DNA of 5,049 nt from the NCBI GenBank assembly GCA_018654125.1, contig JABIME010000114.1, positions 1-5,049 on the forward strand. Direction: 5' to 3'. This stretch comes from Candidatus Cloacimonadota bacterium. Its GTDB lineage: Bacteria > Cloacimonadota > Cloacimonadia > Cloacimonadales > TCS61. A model generated the notes under the pieces. It saw nothing but the letters and a program-made list of their open reading frames with translations, ran no database searches and was not told the DNA's origin. This document shows positions 1 to 5,049 of the stretch, one piece after another. The position numbers and the translations under genes are program-made. Position 1 is the stretch's first letter, and every line of letters starts with the position of its first letter.

Positions 1-283
1 CAAAGAAATAAATGAAGTTAAAATAGTTGTTGGGAAATTCCATCAGATTATTGAGGAAGTAATGATTACTAACTTCCAATATATGAAAGAAGAATATGAA
101 GGATTTGAAAATGCTTCACTTTTTATGACTGAAAAAAATGTCAGTGTCAAATGTGAAGATTGCCAGCATGAATTCACAATTGATGAACCTATTTTTATGT
201 GTCCAAAATGCGACTCTTTTAATACTGAATTGATCTCAGGTAAAGAACTTTATATTGAAACAATTGAAGGTATGAAAGAATAA
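1..283 (+). CDS. hypA: Hydrogenase/urease nickel incorporation protein HypA, 3' part (5' end outside window)
   Basis: HypA is a small cytoplasmic zinc protein that binds Ni(II) and, with the GTPase HypB, delivers it to the large subunit of [NiFe] hydrogenase. The reading frame is open from base 2, so the 73-residue ORF beginning at the ATG at 62 is only a fragment. 93 residues are visible, and about 20-25 (including the expected N-terminal Met-His nickel site) lie to the left. The visible part begins KEINEVKIVVGKF, matching the family's '..v.G..lkIG.f' strand, and is followed by the usual 'SLxFxF'-like helix region and 'EGFENASL'. Two zinc-knuckle pairs are seen: CEDC (codons at 152 and 161) and CPKC (200 and 209). 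The protease gene starts 24 bases downstream, so co-transcription is possible. hypB lies about 3.5 kb away rather than adjacent. Identification is firm. Whether it serves hydrogenase or urease cannot be told from this gene alone. Confidence 0.95.
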   Translation, partial: KEINEVKIVVGKFHQIIEEVMITNFQYMKEEYEGFENASLFMTEKNVSVKCEDCQHEFTIDEPIFMCPKCDSFNTELISGKELYIETIEGMKE

Positions 284-307
284 AAAATTATTAGATTTGG
301 AGGGAGA

Positions 308-2014
308 ATGAACAAGAAGTTATTAATTTTCGGACTAGTATTTATAAGTATGTTACTGTCAGCTATTCAGCAACCAGAAGAATTATTAGGTGATGTTGAA
401 GATGCGCAAAGAGTCATGACAAGAATGCAGCAATTGAATGCATTAAGTTCCAATAATGAACAAGATCCTGCAACTCCTCAAAGTAGAGATACTGATGAAA
501 CTATAGATTTATGGATCTATAATTTCCTTAATAATTCTCATACTCAAATAACTGCAACCAGACAGATAAATTCAACATTGTGTAATATCTATGTGCATGA
601 CGACATTTGGAATGTTACGATAACTCCAACCGATGTGGAATACTTAAGAACTGCCTTCGAGGATTCAACTGCTACAGATCCAACAATTGGTGTTTATGAA
701 TTGGATACAGAGATGTTTGGCCTTACTTCTGATATTGATGGAAATGGTAAAACAAATATTTTGATCTACAATATTGATGATGAAGATATTAATGGTTATT
801 TTTCTCCTTCCGATCTTCTGGGTGGACCTTACAGTAATAGCATGGAACTTTTGTATATTGATGATAACCCACATGGTTCAGGAATAAATAGTAGTTATTG
901 TTATGCAACTTTAGCTCATGAATTTCAACATCTTATTCACTGCAACCATGATAGTAACGAATCAACTTGGGTTAATGAAGGATTAGCTGGTTTTGCTCAA
1001 TGGGTAAATGGGTGGATAAGTCCGTACTGGATGATGCTTTTTACTCAAAATCCAGATAATAATTTATTGCAGTGGAATGCTGGTGCTGATTATCCTCAAG
1101 CCTATTTATTCATGCACTATCTCTATGAACATTATGTAATTGATGAAGAAAATATCATCTACAATCTGGTTCATGCAACCGAAAACAGTACGGCTGGTTT
1201 GGATGCTGCTCTTTTATCAACCGGCTGGGGAGCTGATATTTCTTCAGTAGATGTTTTTAATAATTGGGTAATTGCAAATCATATAAATGATCCAGTGTTC
1301 ATGGATGGATTATACAGCTATTCTGACAATCCTATTGGAACTGGTCAATTTTCTCTAACTAATACAGCAGAACATTCAAGTTATCCTGTTACTTCCGATA
1401 ATAACTCAATGAATCATTGGAGTGTGAATTACATTTTATTTGAAAATACTGATTTAGATCTTTCTGTTGATTTTGATGGAGATGATGAAAGTTCAAATTT
1501 CAATGTTCAATTTGTTAAATTCTTTAATAATGAACCTGTTGATGTTGTTGAAATGGAGTTAGATGCTTTAATGAGCGGAAATATCACACTACATAATTCT
1601 GGAATTGAATATGATAAAGTATTAATGATCGTAACAGATACATTTACTTCGTATTCTCAAGTTACATTTAGTTTTGAAGCAACAAATACTGTTAGTTCGG
1701 AAGATGAAGAAGTTAGCGTATTTACACAAAATTCTATTACAAACTATCCAAATCCATTCAATCCTTCTACCAATATTTCATTTACAATTAACGGGAGCAA
1801 CTCTAAGAATGCAGAAATTGAGATATTTAATTTAAAAGGGCAAAAAATTAAAAGTTTCACTGTCATCCTGAGCGGAGTCGAAGGAACAGAACAGCACTCA
1901 GTTATTTGGTATGGAAAAGATCAAACAAGCAAACCAGTTTCAAGTGGAATTTATTACTATAAAATTTCTTCTGGTAAATTTTCACAAACCAAAAAGATGC
2001 TCTTGCTGAAGTAA
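308..2014 (+). CDS. Secreted zinc metalloprotease with C-terminal type IX-like sorting domain
   Basis: This is a 568-residue exported protein. Residues 1-19 form a signal peptide (MNKK, then a hydrophobic core, likely cut after SA at 18-19). A Ca-loop-like DIDGNG lies at 142-147. The catalytic motif HEFQH is at 204-208 (His204 and His208 as zinc ligands, Glu205 as general base), and WVNEG follows at 221-225 with Glu224 as the probable third ligand, a gluzincin arrangement (HExxH-x15-E). The 'TLAHEFQHLIH...TWVNEGLA' pattern resembles the M30/hyicolysin-like and M6-like peptidases often found in FCB genomes; the exact MEROPS family is uncertain. Residues 370-460 look beta-rich. Residues 479-568 form a FlgD/Por-secretion tail: YPNPFNPSTNISFTI, FNLKGQKIKSF, SGIYYYKI and terminal KKMLLLK. 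This points to export through a type IX-like system and release or surface anchoring. The start is supported by GGAGGG at 299-304, 3 bases before the ATG. An eight-residue insertion at 519-526 coincides with a dispersed repeat (separate entry). The substrate is unknown. Confidence 0.85.
   Translation: MNKKLLIFGLVFISMLLSAIQQPEELLGDVEDAQRVMTRMQQLNALSSNNEQDPATPQSRDTDETIDLWIYNFLNNSHTQITATRQINSTLCNIYVHDDIWNVTITPTDVEYLRTAFEDSTATDPTIGVYELDTEMFGLTSDIDGNGKTNILIYNIDDEDINGYFSPSDLLGGPYSNSMELLYIDDNPHGSGINSSYCYATLAHEFQHLIHCNHDSNESTWVNEGLAGFAQWVNGWISPYWMMLFTQNPDNNLLQWNAGADYPQAYLFMHYLYEHYVIDEENIIYNLVHATENSTAGLDAALLSTGWGADISSVDVFNNWVIANHINDPVFMDGLYSYSDNPIGTGQFSLTNTAEHSSYPVTSDNNSMNHWSVNYILFENTDLDLSVDFDGDDESSNFNVQFVKFFNNEPVDVVEMELDALMSGNITLHNSGIEYDKVLMIVTDTFTSYSQVTFSFEATNTVSSEDEEVSVFTQNSITNYPNPFNPSTNISFTINGSNSKNAEIEIFNLKGQKIKSFTVILSGVEGTEQHSVIWYGKDQTSKPVSSGIYYYKISSGKFSQTKKMLLLK
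1861..1885 (+). repeat. Single unit of a dispersed 'TCATCCTGAGCG' short repeat, inside the protease gene
   Basis: The 25 bases begin TGTCATCCTGAGCGGAGTC and end GAAGGA. I recall this as one arm of a short interspersed repeat common in many bacterial and metagenomic genomes; its other strand reads as SFDSAQDD in mis-annotated proteins. Here it is in frame and encodes VILSGVEG (residues 519-526) between the conserved 'GQKIKSF' and 'HSVIWYGKD' segments of the sorting domain, where family members normally have a short loop. It is locally G+C-richer than its surroundings. Only one copy and only one arm is present in the window, so its repeated status rests on recollection, not on this sequence. 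Confidence 0.6.
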
Positions 2015-2019
2015 TTTTA

Positions 2020-2040
2020 TAGAAAATGTACATTTTTCTA
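2020..2040. promoter_or_regulatory. AT-rich inverted repeat abutting the msrA start
   Basis: AAAATGTACATTTT (2023-2036) is a perfect 14-bp palindrome centred on GTAC. Its flanks TAG (2020-2022) and CTA (2038-2040) also match, with one extra T at 2037. It fills nearly the whole gap between the protease stop (2014) and the msrA ATG (2040), where a ribosome-binding site would be expected. It has no loop and no T-tract, so it is a poor terminator. A dimeric regulator site is possible, but chance palindromes are common in DNA this AT-rich. Confidence 0.3.
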
Positions 2041-2546
2041 TGATTATAAATACTGAAACCCCAAAATTAGAAACTGCAATATTTGCTGGTGGCTGCTTTT
2101 GGGGTGTAGAATATCTTTTTAAGAAAGTTGAAGGTGTTACAGATATTTCTGTTGGATATATCGGTGGAAATAAACTAAAACCTTCCTATAAAGAAGTTTG
2201 TTCAGGAACTACTGGGCATGCAGAAGCAATTAAAATCACTTTTGATCCAGAAAAAGTTTCTTATGAAGAATTGGTTAAACTCTTTTTTGAAATTCATGAT
2301 TTCACTCAATTAGATAGGCAGGGACCGGATATTGGAGAGCAGTATCGCTCAGCAATCTTCTATATAGATGATGAGCAAAAAGAAATAGCTAGAAAAGTAA
2401 TTAAAATATTGATGAACAAGAATTATGAAGTTGCCACAGCTTTGATTAAAGCTACAAAATTCTGGATATCAGAAGAATATCATCAAGATTATTATAACAA
2501 GACCGGTGGCAATCCATATTGTCATATTTATAAGAAAATATTTTAA
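2040..2546 (+). CDS. msrA: Peptide-methionine (S)-S-oxide reductase MsrA
   Basis: MsrA reduces the S-epimer of methionine sulfoxide in oxidised proteins, using thioredoxin or a similar thiol donor, in the cytoplasm. The 168 residues form a complete single-domain enzyme. The catalytic motif GGCFWG is at 17-22 with nucleophile Cys19. Other family signatures are YKEVCSGTTGHAEAI (50-64), the ITFDP strand (66-70), LDRQGPDIGEQYRSAIFY (91-108) and the C-terminal EEYHQDYY (145-152). Cys161 (NPYCH) near the C-terminus is a candidate resolving cysteine, and Cys54 is another. No MsrB domain is fused. The catalytic Cys codon is TGC, so this is not a selenocysteine form. No Shine-Dalgarno sequence precedes the ATG; a palindrome occupies the 25-base gap after the protease. 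Re-initiation after the protease stop is possible. It presumably belongs to the protease transcript. Its link to the nickel genes is unclear beyond being part of an anaerobe's oxidative-damage defence. Confidence 0.95.
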   Translation: MIINTETPKLETAIFAGGCFWGVEYLFKKVEGVTDISVGYIGGNKLKPSYKEVCSGTTGHAEAIKITFDPEKVSYEELVKLFFEIHDFTQLDRQGPDIGEQYRSAIFYIDDEQKEIARKVIKILMNKNYEVATALIKATKFWISEEYHQDYYNKTGGNPYCHIYKKIF

Positions 2547-2556
2547 CAATTTTAAT

Positions 2557-2585
2557 TTGACATAATTTTCCGTGTTACATTTCTG
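2557..2585 (+). promoter_or_regulatory. Probable nikR promoter
   Basis: TTGACA at 2557-2562 is a perfect sigma70 -35 hexamer. At the standard 17-base spacing the -10 would be TTTCTG (2580-2585), which is weak. An alternative is CATAAT (2561-2566) serving as the -10 itself, with no good -35 upstream. Under either reading the NikR operator (2570-2601) overlaps the -10 or the transcription start, as expected for a repressor. The exact elements are uncertain, and FCB-group promoters can deviate from the E. coli consensus. Confidence 0.45.
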
Positions 2586-2601
2586 ACCATTCGTAACACG
2601 G
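2570..2601. promoter_or_regulatory. NikR operator (perfect inverted repeat)
   Basis: CCGTGTTAC (2570-2578) and GTAACACGG (2593-2601) are perfect reverse complements separated by 14 bases. Trimmed to GTGTTA-N16-TAACAC the site spans 28 bp, the same geometry as the E. coli NikR operator GTATGA-N16-TCATAC. GTGTTAC-N13/14-GTAACAC is also the form I recall for predicted NikR sites in other bacteria. It lies directly before nikR, and its right arm runs into the ribosome-binding site GGAGG (2600-2604). The expected role is Ni-dependent repression of nikR and the transporter gene behind it. No second copy was seen in the window. Confidence 0.88.
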
Positions 2602-2608
2602 AGGATTT

Positions 2609-3019
2609 ATGTCTGATCTTATTAGATTTGGAGTTTCTATAGAAAAGGAACTCCTAGAAAAATATGATGCAAAAATAAAGTTAGAGAATTATACAAATCG
2701 TTCTAATGCTATTACCGATCTCATTCGTGAGGAATTGATCAAACAAGAATGGCAGGAAGATAAAATAATTACTGGTGTCATCACAATTGTTTTTGACCAT
2801 CACAAACGTGATCTTGTTAACAATCTTACCAATATCCAACATGATCATCATGAACTCATAATTTCTTCTCAGCATATACATTTAGATCACGATTATTGCT
2901 TTGAGATCGTAGTTGTTAAGGGAAAGCCAAAAGAGCTAAAGAATCTGTGTACAAAAATAAAAGCTGCAAAAGGTGTGAAACATTCCAACCTTAATTTAGC
3001 AACAACCGGAGAAATTTAA
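2609..3019 (+). CDS. nikR: Nickel-responsive transcriptional regulator NikR
   Basis: NikR is a tetrameric ribbon-helix-helix repressor that binds DNA when loaded with Ni(II) and shuts off nickel uptake. The 136-residue protein has the usual family length. The N-terminal ribbon-helix-helix spans about residues 3-45 (LIRFGVSI strand, then NRSNAITDLIREEL helix). The C-terminal ACT-like metal domain spans about 53-133. The four square-planar Ni ligands of E. coli NikR (H76, H87, H89, C95) correspond to His78, His89, His91 and Cys97 in QHDHH and QHIHLDHDYC. The supporting HHKRDL, EIVVVKG and VKHSNL motifs are also present. GGAGG at 2600-2604, 4 bases before the ATG, fixes the start. The gene sits behind its own probable operator, so autoregulation is likely. 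The membrane protein gene begins 3 bases after its stop, which indicates coupled translation and a shared regulon. Confidence 0.96.
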   Translation: MSDLIRFGVSIEKELLEKYDAKIKLENYTNRSNAITDLIREELIKQEWQEDKIITGVITIVFDHHKRDLVNNLTNIQHDHHELIISSQHIHLDHDYCFEIVVVKGKPKELKNLCTKIKAAKGVKHSNLNLATTGEI

Positions 3020-3022
3020 AAA

Positions 3023-3727
3023 ATGAATAGTGAAATTACGATCTTAGCGATCACAGCTGCATCAATTGGTTTCTTTCATACACTATTTGGCCCGGATCAT
3101 TATCTGCCATTTATCATGATGTCTAAAGCACGAAACTGGAAAATGAGAAAAACTATGTTAATAACATTTCTTTGTGGCTTAGGGCATGTTGCAAGTTCAA
3201 TAATTCTAGGTATAATCGGAGTTTCTGTAGGAATTGCAATTTCCAAAATTGAAATGTTCGAAGCTTTCAGGGGAAATCTTGCCGCTTGGGCATTCATTGT
3301 ATTTGGTTTTGTATATCTTATTTGGGGAGTTCGTCAGGCTATTAGGAACAAACCGCACACACATCTACACATTCACGAAGATGGATCAAAACATGAACAT
3401 GTTCATTCCCACACGCAGGAACACTCTCACGTTCATAGCAAAAAAAATGTGACCCCTTGGGTTCTGTTTACGATTTTTGTACTTGGTCCCTGTGAACCAT
3501 TGATTCCGATACTTATGTATCCTAGTGCAAAAAACAGTATTGCAGGTTTAGTTATGATAACTTTGATATTTGCTACTGTGACTATTGCAACAATGATGAC
3601 GGTGGTTTATGTTGCATCTTTAGGATATAAGTTTGTTCCAATGAAGAAAATGGAAAGATTTTCTCATGCAATTGCTGGATTTATAATAATGTTCAGTGGT
3701 TTAGGAATTCAGTTTTTAGGATTGTAA
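3023..3727 (+). CDS. Probable nickel transporter, UreH/NicO-like, with histidine-rich loop
   Basis: This 234-residue inner-membrane protein has about six hydrophobic segments (roughly 5-27, 45-73, 86-106, 146-166, 173-197 and 214-233). The first carries HTLFGPDH (19-26), an H-x5-DH signature comparable to the HX4DH nickel/cobalt motif of NiCoT permeases and to related motifs in the UreH/NicO families. GPCEPLIP (155-162) is a second conserved-looking motif with Cys157. Between segments 3 and 4 a hydrophilic loop (112-138) holds 11 histidines in 27 residues, mostly every second position, suiting it to binding Ni or Co. Relatives are often labelled 'sulfite exporter TauE/SafE' or 'urease accessory UreH'. 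The start 3 bases after nikR is preceded by GGAGA (3008-3012), inside nikR. Co-transcription with nikR behind a NikR operator argues for high-affinity Ni uptake rather than efflux. The direction and the metal are inferred, not shown. Confidence 0.8.
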   Translation: MNSEITILAITAASIGFFHTLFGPDHYLPFIMMSKARNWKMRKTMLITFLCGLGHVASSIILGIIGVSVGIAISKIEMFEAFRGNLAAWAFIVFGFVYLIWGVRQAIRNKPHTHLHIHEDGSKHEHVHSHTQEHSHVHSKKNVTPWVLFTIFVLGPCEPLIPILMYPSAKNSIAGLVMITLIFATVTIATMMTVVYVASLGYKFVPMKKMERFSHAIAGFIIMFSGLGIQFLGL

Positions 3728-3770
3728 ACTAAAATTTATATAAATAATTAATATACTATGGAGAGATAAA

Positions 3771-4415
3771 ATGGACAAAACAGAAGTAAAAGTAATGAAA
3801 AAGATCTTGAGTGCGAATGATAAGATCGCTGAAGAGTTGCGCGCAGACCTTAAAAGTAAGGAGATAAATTTTATTAATTTAATGAGTTCACCCGGATCAG
3901 GGAAAACAACAATTATGGAGCGAACCGCTCAAGAGTTAGGTAATAAGATTTGCGTTATCGAAGGTGATATTCAAACAACACTTGATGCAGAGAGAGTAGC
4001 CAAAGCCGGAATTCAAACATTCCAAATTAATACAGGTGCTTTTGGTGGTGATTGTCATCTAGAATCAGCTTGGATTCGTTCTGCAATTGATGAAATGGAT
4101 TTGAGCAGTATTAAAACAATCTTTGTAGAAAATATTGGGAATCTAGTATGTCCAGCAGAATTTGATGTTGGTGCTCATACAAATGCTGTGGTTCTTAGTG
4201 TTACAGAAGGTGAAGATAAACCCCTTAAATACCCTCTTGCTTTTCAAACTTCATCTTTGTGTATTATTTCCAAAATTGATCTTCTTCCCTACCTTGATAT
4301 TAGCATAAGTGATATTAGGGAAAATGTAATAAAAGTTAATCCTAAAATGAAGGTTATAGAATTGTCTGCCAAAACAGGTGAAGGATTTGAGAACTGGTTA
4401 AATTTTTTACAATAA
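3771..4415 (+). CDS. hypB: Hydrogenase nickel incorporation GTPase HypB
   Basis: HypB is a SIMIBI-class GTPase that works with HypA to insert nickel into [NiFe] hydrogenase (or urease). It has 214 residues. The P-loop SSPGSGKTT is at 39-47, the Mg-linked EGD at 64-66, and VENIGNLVCPAEFD at 119-132. VLSVTEGEDKPLKYP (141-155) is near-identical to E. coli HypB. SKID at 167-170 stands in for the G4 motif NKxD, and SAKTGEG at 199-205 is G5. The intersubunit metal site is Cys95-His96 and Cys127. The N-terminus lacks both the CxxCGC nickel motif of E. coli HypB and any histidine-rich stretch, so this is the short form with only the G-domain metal site. Before Cys95 the loop reads NTGAFGGDCHL instead of the E. 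coli NTGKGCHL, three residues longer. The RBS GGAGAG (3760-3765) is 5 bases before the ATG. The 43-base gap after the transporter holds no clear terminator, so it probably belongs to the nikR transcript. A hairpin terminator follows. Confidence 0.96.
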   Translation: MDKTEVKVMKKILSANDKIAEELRADLKSKEINFINLMSSPGSGKTTIMERTAQELGNKICVIEGDIQTTLDAERVAKAGIQTFQINTGAFGGDCHLESAWIRSAIDEMDLSSIKTIFVENIGNLVCPAEFDVGAHTNAVVLSVTEGEDKPLKYPLAFQTSSLCIISKIDLLPYLDISISDIRENVIKVNPKMKVIELSAKTGEGFENWLNFLQ

Positions 4416-4433
4416 TATAATTTTATTTAGTTT

Positions 4434-4461
4434 AGTAGAACTTGCTTATGCAAGTTCTACT
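4434..4461. terminator. Bidirectional hairpin terminator between hypB and selA
   Basis: AGTAGAACTTGC (4434-4445) pairs perfectly with GCAAGTTCTACT (4450-4461) around the loop TTAT: a 12-bp stem with a 4-base loop. On the + strand it is followed by TTATTTTGTT, giving a T-rich tail for the hypB transcript. On the - strand the downstream sequence is AT-rich with only short T runs, so termination of selA is less certain. The selA stop codon TAG (4459-4457) and part of its last sense codon lie inside the stem. Confidence 0.8.
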
Positions 4462-5049
4462 TATTTTGTTCCATTATTAATTTCAAACTTTCTGCTATAT
4501 ATTTTATTTCATGTTCTTTAATAGTTAATACATCAAAAAGCAGATCACCTTCTCGTAAGACCCCTAATATTGGTTTATCTAACTCAAGCAATTTTTTGTG
4601 AAGTTTTTTTGCAAAATTTCTATTCCCATTATGTACAATTTTTACAGCTAAACTATCTATCCTTAATTGTGGGAGAGTTCCACCACCACATTGAGCTTCA
4701 CTTCTAATAATTTTAGATTTAATATTACAAATTTCCAGTTCAGTAACTAATTTTTCAGCAAATTTCTGTAAATCTTCTTTCTTTCGATTCAGCATCTCAA
4801 AGATAGGCACTTTTGTAAGTAGATCATCATCATTTAAATAATAGCGCATTACAGCAGAAAGCGCTGCAATCGTCATCTTTCCAACTCGTAGAGCTCTCAT
4901 CATTGGAGATTTTGCAATCTTCTGCACAAGTTCGGCATTCCCCGCAATAATTCCAGCTTGCGGACCTCCAAGTAATTTATCCCCACTAAAAGAAACAATG
5001 TCACAACCGGCTTTTAAACTGCTTCTTACATCCGGTTCATTTTCTAATG
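4457..5049 (-). CDS. selA: L-seryl-tRNA(Sec) selenium transferase SelA, C-terminal part (5' end outside window)
   Basis: SelA is a PLP-dependent, homodecameric cytoplasmic enzyme that converts seryl-tRNA(Sec) to selenocysteinyl-tRNA(Sec) using selenophosphate. The frame is open to the window edge (first complete codon at 5047-5045), giving 196 residues of a protein usually about 460 long. A GTG at 4927 opens a 156-residue frame, but it is internal to the gene. The part upstream of it contains the PLP-lysine motif FSGDKLLGGPQAGII, with the Schiff-base Lys codon at 4978-4976. Further landmarks are SPMMRALRVGKMTIAAL (the 'HPLARALRVDKLTLAAL' helix of the family), CGGGTLPQ (family 'GGGSLP') and the closing GVLREGDLLFDVLTI strand region. 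It is convergent with hypB and separated from it by the shared hairpin. It implies that the organism makes selenoproteins; neither selB, selC nor a selenoprotein is visible here. Confidence 0.95.
   Translation of the reverse strand, partial: LENEPDVRSSLKAGCDIVSFSGDKLLGGPQAGIIAGNAELVQKIAKSPMMRALRVGKMTIAALSAVMRYYLNDDDLLTKVPIFEMLNRKKEDLQKFAEKLVTELEICNIKSKIIRSEAQCGGGTLPQLRIDSLAVKIVHNGNRNFAKKLHKKLLELDKPILGVLREGDLLFDVLTIKEHEIKYIAESLKLIMEQNK

Noticed and set aside
62..283. A complete 73-residue zinc-ribbon protein starting at the ATG at 62
   Set aside because: The frame continues open to base 2, and the upstream residues (KEINEVKIVVGKFHQIIEEV) match HypA, so this is an internal Met of a longer gene.
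288..302. TTATTAGATTTGGAG also occurs exactly at 2619-2633
   Set aside because: The second copy is coding sequence at the start of nikR (LIRFG). A single 15-base match in AT-rich DNA without flanking similarity is probably chance.
665..874. A - strand ORF inside the protease gene (and similar ones at 2681-2881 and 3100-3297)
   Set aside because: They are antisense shadows of well-supported genes, with no ribosome-binding site or domain.
3356..3440. The CA-rich stretch as a tandem DNA repeat
   Set aside because: The pattern comes from alternating His codons (CAC/CAT) in the transporter's metal-binding loop. There is no regular DNA repeat unit.
3234..3452. A + strand 72-residue ORF overlapping the transporter gene
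   Set aside because: It is in another frame of a clear membrane-protein gene and shows no recognisable domain; it is a shadow ORF.
3737..3757. Possible promoter before hypB (TATAAA at 3739, TATACT at 3752)
   Set aside because: The 43-base gap is nearly all A/T, so -10-like hexamers are expected by chance. No -35 stands out, and TATACT would start transcription after the Shine-Dalgarno site.
4457..4927. A separate 156-residue protein starting at the GTG at 4927 on the - strand
   Set aside because: The same frame runs on to the window edge and encodes the SelA PLP-lysine region, so the GTG is an internal valine codon.

Overview
The window is AT-rich, densely coding bacterial DNA, about one third G+C by eye. 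Seven protein genes fill almost all of it. No stretch longer than 62 bases lacks a gene, and no tRNA, rRNA, CRISPR array or insertion sequence was seen. The likely source is an anaerobic member of the Fibrobacterota-Chlorobiota-Bacteroidota (FCB) group or a relative such as Candidatus Cloacimonadota. The main reasons are a secreted protease with a C-terminal 'YPNPFNPST' sorting-type domain, a short dispersed-repeat unit of a kind I recall from such genomes, and genes for nickel-hydrogenase maturation and selenocysteine synthesis. The phylum is an inference, not a sequence match.

Layout, left to right. On the + strand: the 3' part of hypA (nickel delivery to hydrogenase), a secreted zinc metalloprotease with a type IX-like C-terminal tail, msrA (methionine sulfoxide reductase), a short promoter/operator region, nikR (nickel-responsive repressor), a UreH/NicO-like membrane protein with a histidine-rich loop (probable nickel transporter), and hypB (GTPase that loads nickel into hydrogenase). 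A 12-bp hairpin terminator follows. The last gene is on the - strand and converges on it: the C-terminal part of selA (selenocysteine synthase), running off the right edge.

How it fits together. Four of the seven genes form a nickel module: sensing (NikR), uptake (UreH-like) and insertion into [NiFe] hydrogenase (HypA, HypB). A perfect 9-bp inverted repeat just upstream of nikR has the 28-bp spacing of NikR operators, so the nikR-transporter pair is very probably nickel-repressed and autoregulated. SelA next door fits a selenium-using anaerobe, possibly one with [NiFeSe] hydrogenase, although no hydrogenase or selenoprotein is visible here. The protease and msrA have no obvious nickel role and look like a cargo pair sitting between hypA and nikR.

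The two most unusual points are the NikR operator, which abuts the nikR ribosome-binding site, and the dispersed-repeat unit captured in frame in the protease's C-terminal domain, where it adds about eight residues (VILSGVEG). I found no clearly undescribed biological system.
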